NCBI RefSeq assembly: GCF_019649055.1
Contig: NW_026570405.1
Location: 113,119-177,118 of the forward strand
Source of the DNA: Paramacrobiotus metropolitanus
Lineage: Eukaryota > Tardigrada > Eutardigrada > Parachela > Macrobiotidae
Direction: 5' to 3'
Length of the DNA stretch: 64,000 nucleotides
Within the stretch, counting starts at the first letter, position 1. Each line of letters opens with the position of its first letter. The translations under genes and the position numbers were made by a program. The notes beneath the pieces were generated by a model that saw only the letters and a list, made by a program, of their open reading frames with translations, was not told where the DNA came from and searched no databases. This document shows positions 55,231 through 64,000 of this stretch, piece by piece.

Positions 55231-56972
55231 TACCAACCTTTTTTTAAGAATCGAGAATCACTTGAATTATATTTATTCGTTTGCATGATGAGAAGCTAAT
55301 CCGCTCATTCAATGTTAAGAAACTGAAATAAAATAATAATATTGTTGGCTTTACAATAGCAGCGTAGTAGTCGCAATCCGTTCTGGAGCTGTTACTGCAT
55401 GTAAACTTAATTAATCCATCAACGCTGTAGAAGCAGTTTACGTTTCTCATCGGCCAGGTCCATCTTGGCCGGTGTAACCCGATAAACTTGCGCAAACCGT
55501 TCGATCTCGAGCGTTCGGCGCTGTCCGGCACAACCGACAAGGGAAAGCGATTACAAGTATTTGCATACAGCAAGAAGGTTAATTTTTCTATAACCTACAC
55601 TCAGTTCAGGCCGCGGCTCGGAATGCCGCATTTTTCCTCAGCCGCGGTTTGGCGTGGGTTGTCGAGTACTCTTGCGGCTTATCGGCGATGAGAGGCTTCT
55701 GACGAATGAGTCGCCATAAGGGAAGGTGCTAGAAACCCACGAGGGATTAACTTATCAATGTTTAAAAACCTTGAAACAGAGTAGAACATTCTTGTTCTTT
55801 TATTATATATGGGCTCGTTCTGGCGTACATCAGTCTATCTTAATTGCTAAGTGGGATTTGAGTTCAACAGGGGACAACGACCTAATTGCATTAGGTCCCA
55901 AAATTGCGTTCACGCAGCACACCTAGCTAACGTTAATTACCTAGGTCTTAATTGGTAGAACACTGTCTCCGTCTCGGATGTGTTACAGAATTTATTTTAA
56001 ACTGTTTTCTTTTACAAAAACCACTTCCCGCAAGGCATAACTATTTTTTCGCTTGACTTCCTGTGCGGTGTGTTCACTGCGCACTGATATTCTTTTGCCA
56101 TGACTCACCAGGGCAGCATCCTCGGCTCTCCTCACAAAAAAAATTTCATTTTTTTGCAGGATGTCAGAGTAACAATAGGGTGTGCCAAAAAAATAGTTTC
56201 ATCTGCTATGGTCAGCAGGGCGTGCCAAACAAAATTTAAAACTTAAACATTTGCTGTATTATCAGTATCCTTATTTAGAGGGATACGAGCTCCCATGTGA
56301 AACAGCTATGCGACGCGTATAGTCCCTCTATATATAAACCGGTTGATAGCTATTACTTTTTTTTAAATAGAACGATTTGGTTGAGAACCGTGCGCATAGA
56401 AGTTGTCAATCCCTTTGCATTTCAGTTATCACGTCCCGAAAACTAAACTGCAAAGTGATGCCGCAAAGTATTATTGGCCCGTAAAGTGCATTATTTCTTA
56501 CCTGGGTTCAGAAAGCAGCAATTCATCCCGCTCGTATATGATCTCAAACTGGGCTTTGATATAAGTATCAAATAAAAAGATACTATTCGAAAAAAAGTCG
56601 AAAAATAGCTTTCGCTGTCAATCGGGCATTCTTGCTGCAGTAGAAACAAGGATTGGTAACTGGTAATCGAAGTTATTACTATTGTGCCGTCTGTGCGGCA
56701 TTTAAATAGTTTGCTGTGCACACTGGAGCCGTGTCGGAATTTTGCACGGTATCCGCATCTGGTTCTGAAAAATTGTATTTGAACACTTGCTCATGTGTAA
56801 TGTGCATGGCTGTATCCGCATTCCGCTGACGTAATGCTTAGCAGAGATTAGCGCAAAGCCGCAAACTAGTTTTTACAGCCGCATCCAGGCATTCCTCATA
56901 GAACATTCTCTAAGGATCTAGATATTGTGTCGCTTGCTAAGAGGATGGTTAATCGGCCGGTAACAGTTAGCA
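55231..56972. other. Intergenic, nothing recognised
   Basis: No gene or repeat was seen. The region follows the decayed polymerase and probably includes further unrecognisable element remains. Confidence 0.4.
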
Positions 56973-56996
56973 GTGAAAAAAGATATCTTTTTTCAC
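56973..56996. repeat. Perfect 24-bp palindrome
   Basis: GTGAAAAAAGAT followed directly by its reverse complement ATCTTTTTTCAC. Confidence 0.9.
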
Positions 56997-57058
56997 AGAA
57001 GAAAGAACATTAAAAACATTTAGACCGTCCGCAAATCGAACGGTCGACAATGGTACAC

Positions 57059-57112
57059 TGTTGGTTCACTGGTGGTTCATTGGTGGTTCAGTCTGGTTCA
57101 GTTGGTTTACTG
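57059..57112. repeat. Short GGTTCA-type tandem repeats
   Basis: Five or six imperfect units such as GGTTCACTGGT and GGTTCATTGGT in a row. Confidence 0.8.
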
Positions 57113-58153
57113 GTCGGCCCAAGTCAGAAAGTCGTACCGATTTCGATACTGTCTTGAAAAATGAATTAGTACTTAGAACTTCTAGTTTGCACCTCGGTGT
57201 TTCTATTAGAATGGGATTCACTATAGCATGGCTATTCGGTGATAATATTGAGTTTAAGATTTAATATCGCATCTTTTCATTACTATTTTGCATAACTAAT
57301 TTATTCCGGAATCGCTAAGGCTAATATCGGATCGCGCTGACGGCACTAGCAAATAAACCTGATGGAGATAGCTTAACTGCGGAGGAAGTCATGCGAAAAC
57401 CGATTAGAAACCGTCAGTTTGGATAAGTGGTAATTACACTGCTTCTTCACCATTCTGAGAGAACTACGGCCTGACTGTAAGATTATTTTTTTCGAAGTTA
57501 TCATTACCGGCCGATAAATGAGACCATCACTGAATGATCCAAGATGCTCAAAACCAGTTTCACGGTGCCCATTTTCCAGATTTGCACTGGTGCTTCCGAA
57601 CCTTCTGCCTTATTTAAAGCAGCGGATACGACCGCTGCCCCGTCATAACAGGCTGTTTAAATAGTCTCAGATCTTAAGCGGCTACATTTTTCAAATTTGT
57701 TTAATGGTTTACACTTGCAATGATGCACCCAGTTTGCTGTTTAAATGTATCTATCCCTGATCGAAACATCAGTGTGTGCACCTTTGTAACCGTCCAAAAA
57801 GACCGGTCGCCTACCCCACCACCAACCGACCTCGGCCATAAAACTATATTGGAGAACAAAACAGTAGGAGCCACAATCTCCGCCACCTGCTGATGAACAC
57901 GCTCATATCGACATTCTCGTTTTTTCTACATTTCGAAGGGACCTTTTGTGATGGCGTTGCGAGTCGTGACCTTTTCAGTCTATTCTTGTTCCGGCGCAGC
58001 GATCTGAATGCGCAGGCTGAAAGATGGAAGAAGATGGATGAGCAGTCCTCAAAAAAGCATCGCAGTCATACTTAGTATCTTATACGGTCCAATTTCGACA
58101 TCGGTACAGAGTGAATGAGTACATTCCGCTTACTGAATAATGGAGAAATATAG
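57113..58153. other. Intergenic, nothing recognised
   Basis: A frame at 57893-58075 precedes the candidate gene below, but no feature supports it as an exon. Confidence 0.4.
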
Positions 58154-58725
58154 ATGTTTCCCTTGTTAATTTTCACTGGCATTTTGTCATCTGCTCTTTA
58201 CGATCACACCCGCAAAACTCCTGCAACTTCCGAAGCAGATGACACTGGCCCTGACGATTTTATCCGGGCACTGTTAAATTTGAAGGATAAAACCACTAAG
58301 GAAACTGAGGGACAAGAACTTCCCTCCACAACAGAGGCCGCAGATCTTAATGCCTTTGGAAAGGATAGCCGTGTAGGTGACGACACTGACGAATTAATGG
58401 ACATTAGTTTTGGTTGGACAAGGGGAGCAAATATCTTGAAGATTCCATCTTACGGTTTTTATACGTGTCCAGTAAAGATTACATTCTTGCCAATTCTTTT
58501 CGCACCTTTAACAATAATTTTGCTCAAAGCTCACATACTATTGTTCAGCCATCATTCCCAGGTTTAGATTACAAGCATCGTAACGATATGGAAAGACCAG
58601 CCATAACTATTAGCTTGACACATCATATGGAAAAGTTAGAAGAAGATCCGCTACAATCTCTCATTAAATTCTTGTGGAAATTCCGTACGAAACACAGCGT
58701 AAGTAATTGGGCGTTTGGCGGGTAG
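58154..58725 (+). CDS. Candidate secreted protein, frameshifted
   Basis: The Met at 58154 begins MFPLLIFTGILSSALYDHTR, a short hydrophobic stretch ending in small residues as in a signal peptide. An acidic Thr/Asp/Glu-rich region follows (SEADDTGPDDFIRALLNLKD...). Near 58415-58440 the coding character moves to another frame (KGSKYLEDSILRFLYVSSKD...), which continues with MERPAITISLTHHMEKLEED and ends near 58725, about 190 residues in total. No domain is recognised. It may be the 5' part of one gene with the NTR-like exon that follows. It is a host gene candidate, not an element gene. Confidence 0.4.
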
Positions 58726-58733
58726 AACAGGTC

Positions 58734-59064
58734 GGCGGCGCGGCGGCATATGCGAAGTCGAAGGTGCAGGTGATGACTTCACCGGTTCGAGCTTCCGATA
58801 TCCCCACTTCCACCCGACTGCCCCCAAACAAATTACTTCGTCCGGGATGGGTCCACAATGGGAGGTGGCCGGTGTGGTGAATGTAGAGGTGAAGCAGTTG
58901 CTTCGCCGGCGTTGGTCCAGCTGGATTTCGCTGTCAGGCAGTTGCTTACCGCTTCTAACGGCAAATCCCTCCAGTGTCCTTCGGCATTATCCACAGCGAC
59001 TGCAACTGAACGAGCATGTGACGACGGAAAAGAATACGTGGTTGCGGGAGTGCAGGTGTAAGAT
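58734..59064 (+). CDS. Candidate NTR/TIMP-like exon
   Basis: The frame ending at 59064 contains CGECRGEAV, ALVQLDFAVRQLL and ERACDDGKEYVVAG. In netrin-like (NTR) and TIMP domains a C-x-C pair starts the domain, a hydrophobic strand of the type (A/V)D-x-V-x-(A)-x-V follows, and a late C...(K/E)EYL(I/L)AG motif is characteristic. The match is short and inexact. Upstream (58734-58855) another frame (AAAYAKSKVQVMTSPVRASD) also looks coding, so a frame change may occur near 58855. If correct, this is the extracellular domain of the candidate secreted protein just upstream. Confidence 0.3.
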
Positions 59065-59266
59065 GTAAATTAACTATCACACGATTCAGCTATTGTTCAC
59101 ACTCAAAAAATAACAATTACTTTAGTGCACCGTTTTAAAGCATTCTGCGTATCTTTTTAACACATTTAAACCCCTTTTTAGTAGCTCAATAGGCAGGTGT
59201 AATCAGCCTCAACCCCCAGTTTTGATTCATGCATGCAATAATTAATACTTAAAAATACCTCGGCTT

Positions 59267-60963
59267 ATGCCCAGCAAAGCGAGCGGCAGGTGGCGCAAAG
59301 CTTTTAGATTTATCGTAAATCATAACATAAGGTCACAAAGACATCACGAAGCAGTTTATCAGCACACCGAAATCACTGACACTGATATCCCGTACGAACA
59401 AACTGCGACATCAGAAGATTACTGGGACCCAGAAGGTGACCCGTGTATGTTGGGCACAGGGCAAGATCCTCACTTAGATAATCAAGAACCCGATAATATT
59501 GACCAACAGCAGCAGCAGCAGCAGCAAGAATACATTTGTGACGACATCATGCCGTTAACTAAGGATGAATTAGCACAAGCTATAGGTGACGCAATAGGAG
59601 GAGCACCCACTCGTCCTGACCCGGTTGAACCACCAAAGTTTAGTCATAACGGTCGGGACGATATCGGGTTAATCATAAAGAAATACGAGACTATAACAGA
59701 TTCACATGGCTGGGACGATGAGGATCGTCTGGAGCGCATAGCACGGCCCTTGCGTGGTTTATGCGTATCACAACCAAACCAGCAACGTGGGCAGAACTGA
59801 AAACTACGCTACTGGATACCTTTAGGCTACCCGGTTATACGTCATACATGAATCGGTATTTAAATAAAAGGAAAAAAGCAGATGACGAATCTGTACAATC
59901 ATACTATACCGACCTGATGAAGACATTCGACGTCTTAGAATCCTTAGGTAGACAAATGGACGACGAAGAAAAGGCCGAAATACTCACTAATGGTCTTAAG
60001 GGAACGTTATTGCGCGACGTTACGTGTTTAACACCAGAAAATCCACAAGATTTTCTTGTTAAAGCTGCAAAAGCAGTAAAATTCCAAGATAGAGTTAAAT
60101 TGAATAGCTCGGACTTAAAGTCAAGAGGACCACTAGGGTTAAATCCCATCGTCCGCACTAATAATATCAAGAACCCCTTAGATTCAGACGAAGAGGATTT
60201 TGACTTGAGAGATTTATTAAAAACTAAAAAATTTCTAAATGTATCTCAAATCATCCCAAATAATTACGACCAGCCGCGTAATAACGAATATAGAACACAA
60301 AATTTTCGGAATAATAACCGGTACAACAACAATAACAACCGATTTAATAATAATCGTGGTCATAATAATAATTACAACAACCGCCCCAATAATTTTCAGC
60401 GGAGTAATAATCAAAAAAATAACAATTTCCAGAATTATGGAAATAATAATTCTTATAATCGTAACTATCACGGCGGATATAACCAAAATAATTATTCAAA
60501 TAACCGTCGACGTAATTACAACAACAGAGGTAACAACTACGGCAAGGGTTACAATAAAAATCAATATAATAACAATCGCAATCAATATAACGGTAATAAT
60601 TACAGTAATGCCTACTCCAACCAACCTATGGTTGCAGCCCCACAACCACTTCAGGCTTTAGAATTCCAACAGGTTAACCCTAATTTACCAACTAATAAAT
60701 TACAATGCTGGCGCTGTGGCGGGGAACATCCTACGATCAAGTGTCCCCAACGCCCACAACAGGCCAATACCGGTCCAGCTGCACGGCGAACCGACCGTGT
60801 TCTAATGGTTCAAACATTCCAACAATCAGCCACTGCAGCCGGGTTACCCGTAATTACTCTAGGATCTGAATTAGGAGAAATACAGGCTCTAGTAGATTCA
60901 GGTTCTACAATTTCAGGGATTACAATTCAAAAAATCCAAGAGTGCGGCATTGCTGACAAATAA
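59267..60963 (+). CDS. gag: Ty3/Gypsy gag with start of protease, frameshifted
   Basis: The first frame (59267-59800) carries a polyglutamine run (8 Q at 59508-59531) and, from MPLTKDELAQAIGDAIGG, a normal gag beginning, then KYETITDSHGWDDEDRLERI. Near 59755 the frame changes, and a few residues seem missing, to ITTKPATWAELKTTLLDTF, SVQSYYTDLMKTFDVLESLG and NGLKGTLLRDVTCLTPENPQ. An Asn/Tyr/Arg-rich low-complexity region (60240-60610) follows, then a zinc knuckle CWRCGGEHPTIKC with C-x2-C-x3-H-x4-C spacing. The protease active site VDSGST is at about 60893. The frame stops at 60961. No 5' LTR or primer-binding site could be recognised upstream. Confidence 0.9.
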
Positions 60964-60965
60964 TA

Positions 60966-61500
60966 AAAGATAACGAAATAAATGTCCAGTTTTTTACAGG
61001 CCATACCCTGAATGCAGCGGGTCGTATCGCAATTAATATAAAAACGGATAAAGGGCTGTATAAATTATCACTTTTAATCTTTGAAGTACCCATTTTTTGT
61101 GCGGACATCATATTAGGATGGGGCGATTTCTTTAGAATCGCCTCAGGGAATTTCCAACCAGTTAGCGCAGAGGTTCCTGAAAAAATTAACCAGATAACAG
61201 AACCTGTCGCAGAACCAACTAACCAGGCCAGGAAAAATTCGCGTCTCTGCTACCAATGCAGAAAACCGGGACATGAAGCCCGGAACTGCACTATAGGTAC
61301 GACTAAAATCACGGAACAACCAGAACCAACCAAAAATACAAATGATTACGCTGTTTGCGAATGCGGATTTGTTTTGCCTTCTCTATATCAAGCGCGAATC
61401 CACAAGAACATATGCAAACGCACTACTAAAAGCCTTGATAGCCCAGAATACCGCTGCGTCTGTACTTGTGTCTCCAGAAATTCGAAGAATGGGTGAAACA
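60966..61500 (+). CDS. Gypsy protease C-terminus, second zinc knuckle and C2HC zinc fingers
   Basis: In a frame shifted from gag, the protease continues through FFTGHTLNAAGR to FCADIILGWGDFF, the usual ILG-x-DF end of retroviral-type proteases. A canonical zinc knuckle CYQCRKPGHEARNC (C-x2-C-x4-H-x4-C) lies at about 61246-61290. Next is a C2HC-type finger, CECGFVLPSLYQARIHKNIC (61356-61414), and the start of another. The frame ends near 61494 but coding passes to the next frame at about 61463. Nucleic-acid-binding modules between protease and reverse transcriptase are not part of the usual Gypsy pol layout. Confidence 0.75.
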
Positions 61501-62731
61501 CCTAAATTTCTGCGGAGTATTTACAAAAAAGGTTACGGCAACCAACACTTACATCTGCGAACAGCAGGGATGTAGGTTTGCGACGCAAGACCGAGTAGAA
61601 CTAGCGACCCACCAGAGCCTTCACAGAGACCTTAACATCAATAACGAACTTAAATTGTTACCATACACAGTAGGTAATGTAAAAGATTCTGAACAACTAC
61701 AGGAGTTCGCAGATGCATTTCATCCATCGAAAATCAAGATGGGTCAATCGTTAGACGAAACACGAAGACAGGAACTTACTCAAATTTTAACAGAATATGC
61801 CGACCTTTGGCCATCAGAAAAACACCCAATGGGAGAAGCAGACGTTCCTCCCATCGAGATGGAACTTGAGCCGGGTGCTGCTCCAGCGTGGCAACCGGCA
61901 CGTAAAGTTTCGCAGAAAGAAAAGATAATCATCGAAAATATTATTGACGGCCTCTTGAAGGAGGGTATTATCGAACCATGTAAAAGCCAATGGGCCTCAC
62001 CAGTAATGCTCGTTAAAAAACCAGGGCCATGTAATTATCGCATGGTCGCTGACTTTCGAAAAGCGAACACAAGATTTAAGTGCGACCGTTACCCTCTACC
62101 AGCGATTGACGAAGTAATACAGTCAATGAAAGGCAAATATTTCAGCGCAATCGATCTTGCCCAAGGGTTTCACCAGCTGCCGGTCCATAAGAATGATCGC
62201 GAGAAGTTAGCAATAATTACACATTGCGGAACATACCAGTACGCCAGACTTCCATTCGGAGCACACTTCGCACCAAGTGCATTTCAGCGAACGATGAACA
62301 ATCTATTTGTTCATATGATTCTTGAGGGAAAATTGCAAATCTATATCGATGACATTACCATAAAAGGGGAGACATGGAAGGAACATCTCGAGAACCTCAG
62401 AGAAATGCTCGAAATTCTTAGACAGGCAAACATAACTATCAACGGGAAGAAGTCAAAATTTGCTATGACCAGCTGCAAAATTCTAAGATACATTGTATCA
62501 GAACAAGGTGTTAGCCCTGATCCCGAGAAAGTCCTAGCGGTCAAGGAATTCCCCGTCCCACAGAATTATAAGGAATTAGCTAGATTCATTGGCCTAGCTA
62601 GTTTTTATCGCATCTTCATACCTAATTTCGCGGATCTGGCAGCGCCACTCCACGAATTACCATCAAAATTTGCCGACAAGAAGAACGAACTATTACCATG
62701 GACTGTAGTCCATCAGAACGCTTTTGAATAA
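61466..62731 (+). CDS. pol: Gypsy zinc fingers and reverse transcriptase
   Basis: The frame opens with a C2HC-like piece (CLQKFEEWVKHLNFC) and a classical C2H2 finger (CEQQGCRFATQDRVELATHQ, then SLH; C-x4-C-x12-H-x3-H, 61556-61624). The reverse transcriptase follows: PARKVSQKEKIIIENIIDGL, EPCKSQWASPVMLVKKPG, YPLPAIDEVIQSMKG, FSAIDLAQGFHQLPVHKNDR, ARLPFGAHFAPSAFQRTMNN, and the catalytic YIDD at about 62342-62356. The connection domain reads EFPVPQNYKELARFIGLASF. A TAA at 62729-62731 interrupts the frame at a position where homologues usually have Gln, and pol continues directly behind it. Confidence 0.93.
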   Translation: MCLQKFEEWVKHLNFCGVFTKKVTATNTYICEQQGCRFATQDRVELATHQSLHRDLNINNELKLLPYTVGNVKDSEQLQEFADAFHPSKIKMGQSLDETRRQELTQILTEYADLWPSEKHPMGEADVPPIEMELEPGAAPAWQPARKVSQKEKIIIENIIDGLLKEGIIEPCKSQWASPVMLVKKPGPCNYRMVADFRKANTRFKCDRYPLPAIDEVIQSMKGKYFSAIDLAQGFHQLPVHKNDREKLAIITHCGTYQYARLPFGAHFAPSAFQRTMNNLFVHMILEGKLQIYIDDITIKGETWKEHLENLREMLEILRQANITINGKKSKFAMTSCKILRYIVSEQGVSPDPEKVLAVKEFPVPQNYKELARFIGLASFYRIFIPNFADLAAPLHELPSKFADKKNELLPWTVVHQNAFE

Positions 62732-64000
62732 TTAAAACACACAATGACACAAGCACCGGTACTAGCATACTTCGAGGACTCGCTGCCAGTTATTTTACAT
62801 GTAGATGCGTCCGATATTGCAATCGGTGCAATCCTGGCACAGAAACACACAGATGGCGTCCATCCTGTTGCATATGCTTCTCGCAAACTATCTACCAGTT
62901 AAAAGGGGCCAGTGCCGTATATGACTGCGTAATATACTCGGAAAGTGAAAGTAATAGTTCTTAACTATAACTTTAATCACACAACAAGCAGGTATAACAA
63001 TGAGATGTAGAGCAACAGGAAATGGTAGACCGATCGCTGGAATGATCGATATCATACACAGCAAAGCAAAACCTTATATCTCAGTGCAACCGTGTTGCAA
63101 CAATTCTGGAAAGTTCGGTAACTTTCATGAGGACAATGAACATGAGTACAATCTCTTAGATTGTCCAGCGTTATGGCCAAAGCCATAACGTGCTCATCCA
63201 TGCACACAAACACGCAGTTAAACAAGCTATAATAAAACGCATCATGCACAAACACAAGTTAAGCAATAAAGCTCATAAACATGGTCGCCTTTCAAATGAC
63301 CGCTATGCGTATACCGGCGTAACACAGTGAACAGAAATTAGCAGCAACAGAGAAAGAATGTCTTGCTGTTCTTTATTCAGTAGAAAAATACCGAAACTTT
63401 ATATTAGGTAGAAAAATCGAATGTTTTACAGACCACTTTTCTATGCAGTGGCCGCAAAACTTAAAAACAGATAATGCAAAACTCAGCTGATGGGATTTAA
63501 GACTACAGGAATTTACCATACACTTTATTCACCGGCCAGGTAGTCAGAATTTAGATGCGGACGCATTATCGCGTGCACCAGTATTTCCAGCACCAGAGCC
63601 GTTTCAAGAACCGGTATCTTTTCCTATTTATGGTATACGAGACTTACCTGCCATAGAAAAAATCGATCTGCGGAGCGATCAGCTTGCAGATCCATTTTTC
63701 GGTCAGATTATTAGTTATTTAGAAAGTCTTTTTGACGGAACAAACTCAGATTTTCCTGACAGAATTAAAAAGCTGTCACAGGGATACTTTCTAGATAACG
63801 GACTTCCATATTACAAATCCGAGATTGATGGATATAATAGAGATTCATTAGCTCTACCAGCATCTTTAACAAAGGAAACCTGCACATCAGTGCATGAATC
63901 AACGATGTCACACCTCGGATTTTCAAAAACAATTCAGATTATCAAACGACGTTTTTACTGGCCTAAATTCATTCGAAAATTTATCGCGTCTTGCTCAGAG
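62732..64000 (+). pseudogene. pol: Gypsy RNase H and start of integrase, interrupted
   Basis: Immediately after the TAA, RNase H continues with VILHVDASDIAIGAILAQKH and PVAYASRKLSTS. It is split by a 429-bp insertion and resumes at 63329 with EQKLAATEKECLAVLYSVEK, IECFTDHFS and FTIHFIHRPGSQNLDADALS. An in-frame TGA at about 63488 (AKLS-stop-WDLRLQEF) is a second nonsense codon. The integrase N-terminal zinc domain begins VHESTMSHLGFSKTIQIIKR and runs off the window end after FYWPKFIRKFIASCSE. With two nonsense codons and an insertion, this copy cannot make a full Pol. Confidence 0.9.
62900..63328. mobile_element. 429-bp insertion in the RNase H domain with 4-bp CAGT duplication
   Basis: The coding sequence on both sides joins exactly once this segment is left out. 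CAGT at 62896-62899 is repeated at 63325-63328. The insert encodes nothing recognisable. Its ends show only weak inverted similarity (GCCGTATA against TATACCGGC). It is probably a small non-autonomous DNA element. Confidence 0.7.

Noticed and set aside
58725-59266. 5' LTR of the Gypsy element
   Set aside because: No TG...CA-bounded segment with a following primer-binding site could be defined without the 3' end, which lies beyond the window.
1-64000. tRNA genes, rRNA, CRISPR arrays, bacterial operons
   Set aside because: No cloverleaf with A and B boxes, no rRNA-like stretch and no regularly spaced repeats with unique spacers were found. The gene structure is eukaryotic.

Overview
The window is animal (invertebrate) nuclear DNA. 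It shows short spliceosomal introns with GT..AG borders, many decayed transposable elements, simple repeats and low gene density. The introns I can place are only 53-57 bp long, which suggests a small-genome invertebrate. The sequence alone does not give a species. No prokaryotic operon, CRISPR array, rRNA or tRNA gene was seen.

The dominant object is a complete Polinton/Maverick (adintovirus-type) element at 10376-31274, about 20.9 kb. It has 164-bp near-identical terminal inverted repeats that begin AGTGGGACTATTGGG. Its left arm (10.5-17.3 kb) holds three unrecognised minus-strand coding regions, a 125-bp hairpin, a (CTAA)n microsatellite and three copies of a composite motif that may be a promoter element. 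The right half is a compact plus-strand gene block: protein-primed DNA polymerase B with six tiny introns, FtsK/HerA-type packaging ATPase, pX-like core protein, a proline-rich protein, retroviral-type integrase, penton (minor capsid), pVI-like protein, double-jelly-roll major capsid protein and adenain-like protease. Successive genes overlap or nearly touch. After the protease comes an unusual accessory block: a minus-strand protein with two PC4-like single-strand DNA-binding domains, a Polinton-associated hypothetical protein, a two-repeat TATA-binding-protein (TBP) homologue, a small zinc-ribbon protein and a single-BIR (IAP-type) protein. TBP, PC4 and a zinc ribbon together look like an element-encoded transcription-initiation kit. 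I regard this as the most interesting content of the window.

The element is not flanked by a 6-bp target duplication. A ~950-bp segment containing what looks like the last exon of a host gene is present immediately left of the left end (9425-10376) and again immediately right of the right end (31279-32224). This would fit insertion of the two ends at separate sites on sister chromatids or homologues, or a haplotype join in the assembly. Most long genes of the element carry single-base frameshifts, many at homopolymer runs, although the ends and the duplicated flank are nearly identical. Consensus sequencing error is therefore a serious alternative to decay.

Elsewhere, 1-8.4 kb has almost no recognisable gene apart from a Gypsy reverse-transcriptase scrap at 5.04-5.2 kb. 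32.2-53 kb has a RING-finger gene on the minus strand (32.9-33.7 kb), an unrecognised ORF at 37.1 kb, a dispersed repeat pair (35.3 and 40.05 kb), another reverse-transcriptase relic (43.0-43.4 kb), a foldback-like structure made of short tandem repeats (44.76-46.15 kb), an inverted microsatellite pair (48.57-48.83 kb) and a RING-like fragment (50.3 kb). A second, decayed Polinton polymerase lies at 53.45-55.23 kb. A candidate secreted protein and an NTR/TIMP-like exon lie at 58.15-59.06 kb. From 59.27 kb to the window end runs a Ty3/Gypsy retrotransposon (gag, protease, reverse transcriptase, RNase H, start of integrase). It carries extra zinc fingers, two C-to-T-type nonsense codons and a 429-bp insertion in RNase H.
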